Positions 23,124-36,388 of a DNA stretch of 64,000 nucleotides are shown in pieces. The notes under the pieces were generated by a model. The model saw nothing but the letters and a program-made list of their open reading frames with translations. It was not told the DNA's origin and did not search any database. The stretch is from Deinococcus carri (GTDB taxonomy: Bacteria; Deinococcota; Deinococci; Deinococcales; Deinococcaceae): contig NZ_BAABRP010000001.1 in NCBI RefSeq assembly GCF_039545055.1, positions 797,501 to 861,500 on the forward strand, given 5' to 3'. How positions within the stretch are numbered: position 1 is the stretch's first letter; each line of letters starts with the position of its first letter. Made by a program: the position numbers and the translations under genes.

Positions 23124-23828
23124 TCAGGGCTTCCCACCAAAGTTGCGCCCGGTCAGCAGCAGGCCCTCGGGCGTCCGCACGTCGCCCACGAAGGGCGAAA
23201 ACCAGAGCTGCTGGGTCTGCGGAAACAGGCCGCCCACGTCGTCGCTGATCTGGCGCGTGACCACCCACACGTCGAAGCTCCCGGCGGGCGTGGTCACGCG
23301 GCGGCGGTCCTGCACGTCGTAGCGGTAGCGCAGGGTGCCCTGGGTCTGCACCTTGCCGTCGTCGCTGGCGAGCGTGACGCGGCTCTGGCCCTCCCAGCTC
23401 AGGCCCACACGCCAGGCACTCTCGGCGGGGGCCTCGGTCCAGGCGGGGTCCAGGCGCACGGTCACGCCCGGCTTGCGAAAGCCCAGGAGTTGCACCCCGG
23501 CCCCGCTGATCTGCCGGTACCACGTCTGGTCCGCGCCGCGCCCGGTCAGTTGAAAGGCCAGCGCGGGCTGCCCCGCGAACAAGGTCGGGCCGAGGGCACG
23601 CAGCGTGTAGGGCAGGCCGCCCGCCGCCTCGCCTTCCGGCAGGTACGTCCAGCCCAGGCCCGTCTCGCGCGGGTAAAAGGACACGCTGCTCACGCTGGTG
23701 CTGGCCTGCACGGGCGGCGCGGCGGTCTTGCTGGCCGCAGGCGCGCACGCCCCCAGCAGCAGGGGCAGCGCGAGCAGGGGCGCGGCCCACCGGGAGGAGG
23801 GACGTCGGGAGGAAACACGGCCTCGCAT
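23124..23828 (-). CDS. predicted lipoprotein, unknown function
   Basis: The 234-residue protein has a basic N-terminus, a Leu-rich core and the lipobox LLLGAC, so it should be lipid-anchored and exported. The mature part is mostly beta-strand with no Cys pair, and two stretches ([22 protein letters not shown]) resemble outer-surface beta-sandwich proteins. The start at 23828 is set by TACCCT 7 nt upstream; a longer frame to 23852 would include this promoter. It lies 67 bp upstream of dxs but has its own promoter. Function is not recognised. Confidence 0.8.
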   Translation of the reverse strand: MRGRVSSRRPSSRWAAPLLALPLLLGACAPAASKTAAPPVQASTSVSSVSFYPRETGLGWTYLPEGEAAGGLPYTLRALGPTLFAGQPALAFQLTGRGADQTWYRQISGAGVQLLGFRKPGVTVRLDPAWTEAPAESAWRVGLSWEGQSRVTLASDDGKVQTQGTLRYRYDVQDRRRVTTPAGSFDVWVVTRQISDDVGGLFPQTQQLWFSPFVGDVRTPEGLLLTGRNFGGKP

Positions 23829-23835
23829 AGGGTTC

Positions 23836-23841
23836 AGGGTA
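23836..23841 (-). promoter_or_regulatory. -10 element TACCCT of the lipoprotein gene, leaderless
   Basis: It ends 7 nt before ATG 23828, just past a strong terminator for the preceding gene. Confidence 0.7.
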
Positions 23842-23942
23842 AGGCGCGTCACCGGTTTATTCTGTCAGCATTCGCGGACTTTGCCTGACCGGGCGGGTCA
23901 CTTCTGCCAGGACAGCCAGAGGAGACAGGCGCGGCGGGCACC

Positions 23943-23971
23943 AAAAAAGGGCGTGCCGGACGCCCCTTTTT
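23943..23971 (-). terminator. strong bidirectional intrinsic terminator
   Basis: AAAAAAGGGCGT pairs with ACGCCCCTTTTT around a GCCGG loop, giving A- and T-runs on both flanks. It ends the PrcB-like gene whose stop is at 23998. Confidence 0.85.
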
Positions 23972-23997
23972 GCCCCTCCTGCCGGGAGCCGGCGTGT

Positions 23998-25107
23998 TCA
24001 GCGAACCTCACCCCCACCCGTTCCGACCGGGAAGGGGCGGCCCAGGGAGTCCACCACGCGCACGTCGCGGTAGCGGCCCGGCACCCGCACGATGGTCCAG
24101 GGGCTGGTAAGGGCCTGGGTCGTGATGCTGCCGGGGCCGGGGGCGGTCACCGTCACGGTCAGCGTCAGCGTGTCGTCCTGGGCCGTGGCCCCGGTCACGC
24201 GCACGCCGTAGCCCCCGGTGGCCCGCTGGCCCAGGAATACACCGACCACCGTGTCACTGGCGGGCAGACTCGGAACGCTGGGCGTGCCCGTCTGCCGCCC
24301 GTAGGCGATGTTGTAGAGGGCACTGAGGGCGGATTGCGTGGTGGCGACCTGCACGGCGGCGGTGCTGGCGCTGGCATTGCTGCCGCTGGCGAGTTCAGTC
24401 AGGTTCACGCGGCCTCCGGGCGTGGGTGCAGTTCCGGTCGGGGTGCCGGGGGTCGTGGTGACGGTGCCGGTCGTGGCCGTGACGGTGGGCACGCCCGCCT
24501 GCACGTACAGCGCGGTCCGGCGGTACTCGCCGGGCGCGGGTTCCACGCTCAGGGGCGCGTCGGGCACGCTGGCCGGGTCCAGCACGGCAATCGCCAGCGC
24601 GCCCTGATTCAGCAGCACCGTGCCCAGGGCGTCGGCCTCGGCGTCGGTCAGGTTGCCCGCGCCGCGCAGGCCGCTGACGGGTGTGCCGCCCACGCCGCTG
24701 CCCGTGCCCGCGTTCAGGCGGGTCCAGGTCCGGCCGTCGGTGTAGTAGACCGTGCCGCCCGCCTCGTTCATGGCGACGTTGAACAGGCCCCGCGTATCGC
24801 GCGTGACCGAGAGCTTCGGCGTCAGGGTGCTGGTGCCCAGGCGGTACACGGCCTTGCCGTTCACGCTGAGGGTGCCGGGCACCGCCAGCGGGTCCTGCAC
24901 CTGGGAGCGCAGCTCTGCGGCCGTTCCGCCGAGCTTCACGCTGGACTGGGCGCTGCCTCCCAGGTTCCCGTACACCCATACCAGGCGTTCCTGGCTGCTG
25001 CCGTACAGCAGCGCCTCATGAACCTTCAGGTTGCCGGGTCCGGTCATCGTGCAGCCCGCGAGAAGGCCCGCGCTCACGACGAGCGCGGCGGTCAGGGTCT
25101 TGGTCAT
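23998..25107 (-). CDS. PrcB-domain lipoprotein
   Basis: The 369-residue lipoprotein has the lipobox LLAGC at the N-terminus. A long Thr/Gly-rich middle follows, with a low-complexity Thr-Pro stretch near residues 205-232. The C-terminal PrcB-like domain includes VVGVFLGQRATGGYGVRVTG and the closing WTIVRVPGRYRDVRVVD. In Treponema PrcB is a protease-associated lipoprotein. Here no protease gene is adjacent, so the role is uncertain. Leaderless start (TAAGCT, 6 nt). It is followed by a strong terminator, so it is transcribed alone. Confidence 0.85.
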   Translation of the reverse strand: MTKTLTAALVVSAGLLAGCTMTGPGNLKVHEALLYGSSQERLVWVYGNLGGSAQSSVKLGGTAAELRSQVQDPLAVPGTLSVNGKAVYRLGTSTLTPKLSVTRDTRGLFNVAMNEAGGTVYYTDGRTWTRLNAGTGSGVGGTPVSGLRGAGNLTDAEADALGTVLLNQGALAIAVLDPASVPDAPLSVEPAPGEYRRTALYVQAGVPTVTATTGTVTTTPGTPTGTAPTPGGRVNLTELASGSNASASTAAVQVATTQSALSALYNIAYGRQTGTPSVPSLPASDTVVGVFLGQRATGGYGVRVTGATAQDDTLTLTVTVTAPGPGSITTQALTSPWTIVRVPGRYRDVRVVDSLGRPFPVGTGGGEVR

Positions 25108-25113
25108 GCGGTC

Positions 25114-25119
25114 AGCTTA
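25114..25119 (-). promoter_or_regulatory. -10 element TAAGCT of the PrcB-like gene, leaderless
   Basis: It ends 6 nt before ATG 25107. Confidence 0.7.
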
Positions 25120-25208
25120 GGGGGCGTGCCTGACCGCCGACTGAAGGTGCCCTTGAGCAAATACCCACAGAGCAGCGGCCCTCGCCACAACGGGCGGGCC
25201 TCCTGAGT

Positions 25209-26885
<1,677 letters not shown>

Positions 26886-26892
26886 GCTCCCG

Positions 26893-26898
26893 AGTGTA
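26893..26898 (-). promoter_or_regulatory. -10 element TACACT of recN, leaderless GTG
   Basis: It ends 7 nt before GTG 26885. I looked for a radiation/desiccation-response palindrome nearby and did not see one. Confidence 0.7.
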
Positions 26899-27094
26899 GA
26901 GCCTCGGGACGGGGGCAGAGAGGCGCGCGGGTTACGGTGTCGCACCCGGCGCGGAAGGTGAGCCGCCGGGCGGCCAGAACATGAAACCCACGTTACGTTT
27001 TCCCCACACTCCCCGCCGGAGCTGCCTCCACAATGGGCCGCATGGTTGCCCCGCCTGCTGCCCTGGCGGGCGCGGGACACGAAAGGAGCATCAC

Positions 27095-28534
27095 ATGAAG
27101 AGCAACGATACCGGCGTGAGCGGCACCAGCCTGCTGCTGCTCGGTGGCCTGGCGGCCCTGGCCCTGAACCGCAATGCCCGGCAGAGCCTGGTGAGCGGCA
27201 CCCGTGGCCTGCTCGACACGGCCCACGACACCCTCGACGAAACCGTCAAACCCGCCCTGGTGAGTGCCGCCCATCAGGCCCAGCACGCTGCACAGGTTGC
27301 CGCCCACAAGGGCGCGGAGACGCTGGAAACGCTGCGCGAGGAGGTGCCTGGCCGCCTTCAGCCCCTGCTGGAGAACGCGCAGGAGATGGCGGGAAGCGTG
27401 GCCGGGAAGGTGGCGGACAAGGCCGCCGACCTCACCCGTGAGGCCCGCAGCGCCGTGCAGGATGCGCAGGAGATGGCCGCCGAGCGCCGCCAGGAGGCCC
27501 AGAAGGCCCTGGACCACGTGAAGCACGAGGCGGGACACGACCTCAAGCACGCCCGCAAGGCCGGGCAGGCCCTGCTGGCGCAGGCGGAAGGCCGCGTGCA
27601 GTCGCTGGCCGGGCAGGCCCAGGACCTGGCCGAGGACCGCCGCCGTCAGGCCCGTAAGGCGCTGGAGCAGGCGCAGGAGCAGCTCGGGGACCACCTCAAG
27701 GACGCCCGCAAGGCTGGGAAGTCGCTGCTGTCGGAAGCCGAGGACCGGGCCGAGGACCGCCGCCGCGAGGCCCAGAAGGCCCTGGCGCAGGTGCGTGACC
27801 AGGCCAAGCACGACCTCAAGAAGGCGCGCAAAACCGGCCAGTCCCTGCTGGCCGAGGTCGAAGACCGTCTGGCGAGCCAGCGCCAGGACATCGAGCGTGA
27901 GCTGGCCCGCGCCCGCCGCCACGCCGAGAAGGAGCTGAAGCGCAGCAAGCGCCGCTGGGACGCCGACAAACTGGAACGCGCCGTCGAGCAGCGTATCGCC
28001 CCTGCCCGGAAGCAGGCGGCCCGCGACCTCGCCCGGCTGGAAAAGCAGGGCAAGGCCAAGCTCCGCGCTGCGAAGGCCAGAACGCACCAGAAGAGTGCCC
28101 AGGCCACCACGGACGGGGGCCTCGGGGGCGGGACGGTGGCCCTGCTGCTGCTGGGGGCCGGCGGTGTAGTCCTGGCACGCGTGCCCGCCGCGCGGCAGGC
28201 CGTGCTGAACGCCGTCGGCAGTGTCAGCCCGGAAGCCGCCGACCGCCTGCACCGCGCCGGTCGCAGCGCCCGTAACCTGGTGGGCACCATGTGGCTGGAG
28301 CGCATCGAGGAACCCGCCGCCCAGCCCCCGGCTCCCGCACCGGCCAAGGCCACCCAGGCAGGCACGACCGGCGGCACCTGGGGAGCCGCGGTGGAACCCG
28401 GCGCACCCGCCGCCAGCCGCCCCACGCCCGACGCTGGCGCGGCCAGCACCGGCAGCGCCAGCGGTGCGGGCCAGGCCGGGAATACCAGTCAGGCGGGGGG
28501 CACCGGTCAGGCGGACACCCGTAAGCCCAACTGA
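27095..28534 (+). CDS. membrane-anchored LEA-like coiled-coil protein
   Basis: The 479-residue protein has two short hydrophobic segments (TSLLLLGGLAALAL near residues 9-22; VALLLLGAGGVVLA near 347-360). Between them is an almost continuous amphipathic helix rich in Ala, Lys, Glu, Asp, Gln and Arg. Imperfect blocks of about 45 residues recur (DLKHARKAGQALLAQ, HLKDARKAGKSLLSE, DLKKARKTGQSLLAE), each followed by an EDR-rich segment. The C-terminal 90 residues are a Pro/Ala/Thr/Gly tail. Composition and 11-mer-like periodicity resemble group 3 LEA/desiccation proteins, and the hydrophobic ends suggest membrane association. AAAGGAG (27082-27088) precedes ATG 27095, so unlike its neighbours it has a leader and a strong ribosome site. 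Confidence 0.8.
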   Translation: MKSNDTGVSGTSLLLLGGLAALALNRNARQSLVSGTRGLLDTAHDTLDETVKPALVSAAHQAQHAAQVAAHKGAETLETLREEVPGRLQPLLENAQEMAGSVAGKVADKAADLTREARSAVQDAQEMAAERRQEAQKALDHVKHEAGHDLKHARKAGQALLAQAEGRVQSLAGQAQDLAEDRRRQARKALEQAQEQLGDHLKDARKAGKSLLSEAEDRAEDRRREAQKALAQVRDQAKHDLKKARKTGQSLLAEVEDRLASQRQDIERELARARRHAEKELKRSKRRWDADKLERAVEQRIAPARKQAARDLARLEKQGKAKLRAAKARTHQKSAQATTDGGLGGGTVALLLLGAGGVVLARVPAARQAVLNAVGSVSPEAADRLHRAGRSARNLVGTMWLERIEEPAAQPPAPAPAKATQAGTTGGTWGAAVEPGAPAASRPTPDAGAASTGSASGAGQAGNTSQAGGTGQADTRKPN

Positions 28535-28642
28535 GGCCACACAGAACGACCACACAGAACAGCAGCCGGGCCGTCCTCCCCAGGGCGGCCTCTGCCTTGG
28601 CTGCGGCCCGCCAGAGCGGCCCCAGCTTCCGGGGTCGCGCGC

Positions 28643-28648
28643 TACACT
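28643..28648 (+). promoter_or_regulatory. -10 element TACACT, leaderless start at 28656
   Basis: It ends 7 nt before the ATG, rejecting a 145-codon upstream extension that shadows the LEA-like gene. Confidence 0.7.
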
Positions 28649-28655
28649 CGGGCGG

Positions 28656-29420
28656 ATGTCCGCCACGTCTGACGCGCCCCTGGCCCTGATCGGCCACTCG
28701 CCCCAAGCCGCCCGCGCCTTCCGGGAGGTGGGGGTGGTGGCGCTGAGCGTCCCTGGCGACGACCTGGGGCCGGTGCTGGAGGCCTGCCGGACCCTGCGCT
28801 TTACCGGGGCGCTCGTTCACCCCTCGCGCGAGGTGGCGGTGGCGGGAGCCGTGGACCTCGACCCGGACGCGCGTCGGGTGGGGCGGGTGGACGCGGTGGC
28901 CTTTACCGGCGGCGCGGTCGGTGGGGGTGCCCACGGCACCTACAGCCTGGCCGACGCCCTGATGGACGCCCTGGAGGAAAGCGGCTACGCAGCGCGCGGG
29001 GCCAGCGCCCTGTTCCTGGGAGGCGGCGCGGACCTCGCGCGGGCGCTGCCGCTGGTGCGCCTGGGCTTCGAGCATGTGGGCGTTGCCGCCGACAGCCTCC
29101 CTGACGCCGAGCGCTTTGCCCGCGACCTGCCCGCCAGCCTGCGCGCCTTTGCGGTCAGCCGCCGCGACCCGGCCCTGCTGTCCCTCGCCGAGCGGGCGGA
29201 CCTGATTGTCCTGACGGGCGGCAGCCTCCCGGCGGGCCTGCTCCAGCCCTACCACACCCTGGCCGACCTCACCGGCCAGGGCACGACCGGCACCAGCGGC
29301 GCGGCCCACCTGAACCTGTCGTCCCTCCCCACCCTGCGCCTCTCGCGCCAGTTGCTCCACGCCACCGGCCAGCGCTACCGCCCCGAGGACCTGGCGGAGC
29401 TGGTGGGCATGCTGGACTGA
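28656..29420 (+). CDS. degenerate shikimate-dehydrogenase-like protein
   Basis: The 254-residue protein has the two-domain layout of AroE: ALIGHSPQAARAF matches the substrate loop, LFLGGGADLARALPLV the nucleotide-binding turn, and a terminal helix completes it. The catalytic Lys region of true AroE (LPHK, present at 10346-11191) reads VHPSREVA here. The NTD motif is replaced by GTYSLADAL, and the NRT cofactor motif is not seen. It is therefore probably not a shikimate dehydrogenase and may have become a binding protein. Similarity is by eye, and function is unknown. It converges on the dpp operon across a heptad hairpin. Confidence 0.7.
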   Translation: MSATSDAPLALIGHSPQAARAFREVGVVALSVPGDDLGPVLEACRTLRFTGALVHPSREVAVAGAVDLDPDARRVGRVDAVAFTGGAVGGGAHGTYSLADALMDALEESGYAARGASALFLGGGADLARALPLVRLGFEHVGVAADSLPDAERFARDLPASLRAFAVSRRDPALLSLAERADLIVLTGGSLPAGLLQPYHTLADLTGQGTTGTSGAAHLNLSSLPTLRLSRQLLHATGQRYRPEDLAELVGMLD

Positions 29421-29428
29421 AGAGCGGG

Positions 29429-29484
29429 GCGGAAGGCAAATGGCAGAAGGCCCTTCTCTCGCCTTCTGCCATCCGCCTTCTGCC
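29429..29484. repeat. heptad-repeat hairpin, family GCAGAAG
   Basis: The left arm (29429-29451) has units GCGGAAG, GCAAATG and GCAGAAG. The right arm (29461-29484) is the inverted set. The arms pair heptad by heptad with a 9-nt loop. It lies between convergent stops. Confidence 0.85.
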
Positions 29485-29486
29485 AG

Positions 29487-30488
<1,002 letters not shown>

Positions 30489-30501
30489 GAGATACCTCGG
30501 G

Positions 30502-30597
30502 GAGTGGTGAGTAGGGAGTGGTCAGTGGGAAAAGCTCGGATGGGAGCAGACGCGCCGGCTGCTGTTTCCACTCACCACTGACCACTTCCCACTTACC
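30502..30597. repeat. heptad-repeat hairpin, family GAGTGGT
   Basis: The left arm (30502-30533) has units GAGTGGT and GAGTAGG. The right arm (30565-30597) is inverted and encodes the last codon and stop of the DppB gene. It separates dppB from dppC and would form a large hairpin in the operon mRNA. Confidence 0.82.
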
Positions 30598-31630
30598 GGT
30601 ATTGAATTCTCGGGTCCAGCATCGCGTAACTGAGGTCCACCAGCAGGTTCGCCACGCTGACCACCAGGGCCGCGAAGATCACGCCGCCCTGGATCACCGG
30701 GTAGTCGCGCTGGCTGATGGCGTCGTACAGCCAGGACCCCAGACCGGGCCAGGAGAAGATGGTCTCGGTCAGCACGGCCCCGCCCAGCAGGGCACCCGCC
30801 TGGAGGCCGATCACGGTGACGACCGGCAGCAGCGCGTTGCGCAGGGCATGCTTGAGGGTCACGGCGCGGCCGCCCAGCCCCTTGGCGCGGGCGGTGCGCA
30901 CGTAGTCCTGCCCCAGCACTTCCAGCAGACTGCTGCGCGTGATGCGCGCGATGATCGCCAGCGGAATGCTGCCCAGGGCGATGGCCGGGAGAATCAGGTG
31001 CCGCAGGGCGTCCCAGGCGGCGGCGGGCTGGCCGCGCAGCAGGGCGTCGAGCACATAGAAGCCCGTGAGCGGTTGCAGATTCGTCTCGTTGCCCAGGCGG
31101 GCGCTGGGGGGCAGCCAGCCGAGTTTCACCGCGAAGAAGTAGGTCAGCAGCAGGCCCAGCCAGAACACCGGCATGCTCACGCCCACCAGGCTGATCGTGG
31201 TGGCGAGGTTGTCCCACACGCTGTTGCGCCGCAGGGCCGCCAGAATGCCGGCGGGCAGGCCGATCAGCAGGGCGAACAGCAGGGCCGCCAGGCTGAGTTC
31301 GGCGGTGGCGGGAAAGCGGGCGGCGAGTTCGTCGCGGATGGGGATGTTGCTCTTGATGCCGCTGCCCAGGTCGCCGTGGAGAAGCTGGCCGACGTAGCGG
31401 GGGTACTGCGCGTCGAGGGGGTGGGCCGGGTCCTGAAGGTTGAGAAACCAGGGCTTGTTCAGGCCGAGCTGTTCGCGCAGGGCGGCGGCGGCCTCGGGGG
31501 TGGCACGCTCGCCCAGCAGGGCGGTGGCCGGATCGCCCGGAATCGAGCGCACGAACGCGAACACCACCACGCTGATGCCCACCATCACCAGCACCGTTCG
31601 CAGGATGCGCCGTATCACGTAACTGCCCAA
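30593..31630 (-). CDS. dipeptide/oligopeptide ABC transporter permease, DppB type
   Basis: The 345-residue protein has the DppB features: a first helix at 9-30, a long periplasmic segment (about 35-100, including PWFLNLQDPAHPLD), and five further helices. The EAA loop is ARAKGLGGRAVTLKHALRNALLP. The start is a TTG at 31628-31630 with GAGGAG 6 nt upstream. It partners DppC. The stop lies inside a heptad repeat. Confidence 0.92.
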   Translation of the reverse strand: MGSYVIRRILRTVLVMVGISVVVFAFVRSIPGDPATALLGERATPEAAAALREQLGLNKPWFLNLQDPAHPLDAQYPRYVGQLLHGDLGSGIKSNIPIRDELAARFPATAELSLAALLFALLIGLPAGILAALRRNSVWDNLATTISLVGVSMPVFWLGLLLTYFFAVKLGWLPPSARLGNETNLQPLTGFYVLDALLRGQPAAAWDALRHLILPAIALGSIPLAIIARITRSSLLEVLGQDYVRTARAKGLGGRAVTLKHALRNALLPVVTVIGLQAGALLGGAVLTETIFSWPGLGSWLYDAISQRDYPVIQGGVIFAALVVSVANLLVDLSYAMLDPRIQYR

Positions 31631-31937
31631 GGGATTCTCCTCATGCTCTGGTCGGAATGTTCCGCTGAAAAGGGGGTCGAAAAGGGGGAGGCGGGGCGGG
31701 CCAACGATCTCGCCCGCCCCGCCCGCGCGTTCCTGGAAGGACTTCTACGGTTGCCGTCCAATCCGTTCTCGAATCAGGAAAGCGCCGATTCGGTAACTCC
31801 TTTCCCGGCAACCGTTGGGTTCCTCCTCGCTCTGCTTCGCAGTCGTCGTGAACGGACGCCCCTGGGGACGCCACTCCTCAGCTTTGCAAGTCCGCTCGGG
31901 TTGAACAGTTCCTGTCACTGTTCAAGCGGAATCCGTA
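31631..31937. other. 307-bp intra-operon spacer between dppA and dppB
   Basis: It contains no gene. It holds the terminal-inverted-repeat element at 31745-31938 and a G/C hairpin at 31690-31723, both downstream of dppA and upstream of dppB. Together they could lower permease expression relative to the binding protein. Confidence 0.7.
31690..31723 (-). terminator. G/C hairpin, possible attenuating terminator after dppA
   Basis: GGCGGGGCGGG pairs with CCCGCCCCGCC around a 12-nt loop. On the minus strand the stem is followed by TCCCCCTTTT, a weak T-tract, so partial termination is more likely than complete. Confidence 0.5.

Positions 31938-31938
<1 letters not shown>
31745..31938 (-). repeat. 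stop-codon-abutting TIR element, copy 1
   Basis: The right end CGGAATCCGTAT (31927-31938) matches the 12-bp TIR of the other copies, and the left end at 31745-31756 matches 9 of 12. Internal hairpins are GAATC...GATTC around AGGAAAGCGCC, and TTGAACAGT/ACTGTTCAA. The dppA stop codon begins inside the right TIR. At about 194 bp it is longer than the other two copies. Confidence 0.75.
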
Positions 31939-33515
<1,577 letters not shown>

Positions 33516-33570
33516 GGAGCCTCCGTGTGCCGCTTCATGTGTCCGGCCAGGCATGACCCTGTTCCGGTAC

Positions 33571-33602
33571 GGCCCCGCCTGCCGGGTGGCAGGCGCAGGG
33601 CC
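33571..33602 (-). promoter_or_regulatory. leader hairpin of the dppA transcript
   Basis: A perfect 7-bp stem GCCTGCC/GGCAGGC with a 4-nt loop is extended by GGCCC/GGGCC. It lies in the 5' leader between the promoter and ATG 33515 and could be a stabilising or regulatory stem. Confidence 0.5.
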
Positions 33603-33619
33603 TCTGAATGGCAGCTAAA

Positions 33620-33631
33620 GCACAAGTGTGC
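33620..33631. promoter_or_regulatory. possible operator palindrome at the dppA transcription start
   Basis: GCACAAGTGTGC is an inverted repeat (GCACA/TGTGC) covering the position expected for +1 of the dppA promoter. Confidence 0.45.
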
Positions 33632-33635
33632 GTTC

Positions 33636-33664
33636 AGGGTAGGGGTGCTCAGGAACGGTGTCAA
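33636..33664 (-). promoter_or_regulatory. dppA promoter, -35 TTGACA and -10 TACCCT
   Basis: On the minus strand TTGACA and TACCCT are separated by 17 bp, a textbook sigma-70 spacing and the best -35 in the window. The start point should fall near 33629. Confidence 0.8.
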
Positions 33665-33674
33665 GGGAAACGGT

Positions 33675-35786
33675 TCAGGGCGTGGGCGTCAGGTCGCCCA
33701 GGTCGGCGCGGGGCTGCGCTGGCCCCAGGGTCACCTCCTTCTCGGCGCGCGGTTCGTTCGCCTCGCCCACGAGGCCGTTGCCGTTGCGGTCGCGGCCCCC
33801 GATCACCTGGAAGGTATCGTCGGGCAGGTAGGCGGTGAAGCGGCCCAGGGCGTCCAGTGCGGGCTGGAAGACCCGGCCCCGGCTGCCCTGCACCCGCAGC
33901 CCCAGGGTGTCGCTGACCGCGGGTGCCCCCAGCGCCGCCGCCGCGTTGATCAGGCCGTACCCGAAGTCCTCGTCGCGGCCCGGGGTGCCCAGATCGGTCG
34001 CGGTCGCCACCAGGCGGGCCAGCGTGTCGTCGCGCCCCTGCGTGACACCCTTGCTGAGCAGCAGGGCGGCCAGCGCGCTCACCTGCGGCGCGGCCTGGCT
34101 GGTGCCCGCGTAGGACTGGTACATGGGCTGGTTTTTCGCGTAGTTCCAGTCGGTGGAGAAAATCTGATCCGGGTAGGGTTCGCCGTTCAGCTTCGCCCCG
34201 TTGAAATAGGTCGGTCCCCGGTTGATGTCCACGCCCCCCGGCGCGGCCAGCATCACCTGCGGGTAGCTGTTGCTGTAGCCGGCATGCGAGGGCGCGCTGC
34301 TCCCCGAGAGGGTCACGGCCCCGACCGCCACCGCGCCCTCGCATGCGGCGGGGTAGTAGGGCACGCTGCCGTAGCCGTTGCCCGCCGCGACCACCACCAG
34401 CGCCCCCGCGTGCGTCGCGTCGGCCACCGCCTCGCACATGGGCCGGGCGGTGTCGGTGCCCACATCGCCCCCCAGGCTGAGATTGATGACCTGGGCGGGG
34501 TGGGGGTTGTGGTATGTCTTGCCCTCCAGCGTGATGTCCAGCCCCGCCGCGTAGCGCACGGCGTTCACCACGTCCGCGACCTCGGCGTTGTCGGCGGCGT
34601 CAATCACGCGGATGGGCAGCACCTTGACGGGGGCCTTGTAGGCGGCCCCCACCACGCCGCTGGTGCTGCATGCCTCGCAGCCGGGAAAGCGCGGCATCTC
34701 GCCCCAGCGCGCCGCGATGATGCCGGTGACGTGGGTGCCGTGGCTGCCGCCGGTGCGCGTCGGGGTGTTGGGGTCGGTGGGGTCGGTGTCGGGGCCGTCG
34801 CCGTCGCCGTTGTCGTAGGGGTGTGTGTCTGTGGCGGGCCGGAAGCCCAGCACGTCGAGCGCCCCCTCGTCCGGGCCGTACAGCGCGCCCTGAAGGTCGG
34901 GGTGGTCGAAGCGGACGCCCGTGTCTACCACTGCGACCGTCACCGGACGGGTGTAGCCGCCCGCCTCCATGTCGCGCCACACCGCGCCGTAGCCCAGCAG
35001 CCGGTAGGCCCACTGGAGGCCCGCGTACTGGTCGGTCGGCACCACGGGCGCGGCGAGCGCCTGCCCGCTCACCTGCTGCCCGTGCAGCACGGCGTTCGGC
35101 ACGGCGTATTCCACATTCGGGTCGGCCCGCAGCGCGGCCAGCGCCCCCGCCACGTCGTCCGTCTCCAGGTGGACAGTGCGCCCGCCCAGGTCATCCCGCG
35201 CCGCACGGGGCACGTTCAGGCGGTCCACCGTCTGCCGGGTGGTGGCCTGCGCCGCGGTACTCAGCGAAGCGGCCGACACGGCGCGTCCCAGTGCGACCGC
35301 CTGCGCCGCCGCCGAGCGGTACTTCACGATGACGCCGCGGGCCTCCGGGACCTGTCCGGCCGGGCTGGGCGACTTTGCGCCCCCCACGTCGCTGCCCTGA
35401 ATCCGCGCGGCGTCCACCACCCGCCCGGTCAGGGTGTACTGGTCCGCCGTGACCGTGAAGGTGGTCTTTCCACTCTGGCCCCCCTGCTTCCAGCTCACCG
35501 TCACGGCGGCGCTGAGCTGCGGCTGGTCCGCCGTGGCCGGCGTGCCCTGGGCACGGTCTGCCGTGAACTTCAGGGCCATTGGGCCGCTGCCGCTCAGGGG
35601 CGAGACTGTCAGCCACGCGGGCAGGCTGGCCGTGTCCACCTCCCAGGTGCCGCTGAAGGCCTGGGACGCCGTGCCCGTGGTCGCCGTGCCGAGCGGAACC
35701 GTCTGCGCCGAGGGCGTGGGGGGAGTGCCGGGAGTGCAGGCAGCCAGCAGCAGGGCCAGCGTGAGCAGGACGGGAGCGCGTTTCAT
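33675..35786 (-). CDS. subtilisin-family (S8) serine protease lipoprotein
   Basis: The 703-residue exported protease has the lipobox LLLAAC near residue 15. A BACON-like beta-sandwich follows (about 35-125, with LPAWLTVSPLSGSG), then an I9-type propeptide-like region (about 155-245, ending VEYAVPN). In the S8 catalytic domain, Asp is in VAVVDTGVRFDHPDL, His in SHGTHVTGIIA, the oxyanion Asn in VVAAGNGYG, and Ser in YAGTSQAAPQVSALAAL. The C-terminal tail carries DRNGNGLVGEANEP, a calcium-loop-like motif. I use ATG 35784-35786, which begins the signal peptide; an ATG 7 codons upstream is possible. Confidence 0.93.
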   Translation of the reverse strand: MKRAPVLLTLALLLAACTPGTPPTPSAQTVPLGTATTGTASQAFSGTWEVDTASLPAWLTVSPLSGSGPMALKFTADRAQGTPATADQPQLSAAVTVSWKQGGQSGKTTFTVTADQYTLTGRVVDAARIQGSDVGGAKSPSPAGQVPEARGVIVKYRSAAAQAVALGRAVSAASLSTAAQATTRQTVDRLNVPRAARDDLGGRTVHLETDDVAGALAALRADPNVEYAVPNAVLHGQQVSGQALAAPVVPTDQYAGLQWAYRLLGYGAVWRDMEAGGYTRPVTVAVVDTGVRFDHPDLQGALYGPDEGALDVLGFRPATDTHPYDNGDGDGPDTDPTDPNTPTRTGGSHGTHVTGIIAARWGEMPRFPGCEACSTSGVVGAAYKAPVKVLPIRVIDAADNAEVADVVNAVRYAAGLDITLEGKTYHNPHPAQVINLSLGGDVGTDTARPMCEAVADATHAGALVVVAAGNGYGSVPYYPAACEGAVAVGAVTLSGSSAPSHAGYSNSYPQVMLAAPGGVDINRGPTYFNGAKLNGEPYPDQIFSTDWNYAKNQPMYQSYAGTSQAAPQVSALAALLLSKGVTQGRDDTLARLVATATDLGTPGRDEDFGYGLINAAAALGAPAVSDTLGLRVQGSRGRVFQPALDALGRFTAYLPDDTFQVIGGRDRNGNGLVGEANEPRAEKEVTLGPAQPRADLGDLTPTP

Positions 35787-35860
35787 GTGTGCCCCAGGAT
35801 GCCGCATCCTGGCTGACGGTTTGTGAAGGCGGGTGGGCAGTGGCCCTCCGGCGGGGCAGA

Positions 35861-36384
<524 letters not shown>

Positions 36385-36388
<4 letters not shown>

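Noticed and set aside
26886..27094. Radiation/desiccation response motif upstream of recN or the LEA-like gene
   Set aside because: I looked for the 17-bp palindrome known in Deinococcus and saw no match by eye in this spacer or upstream of dxs, phoH and aroE.
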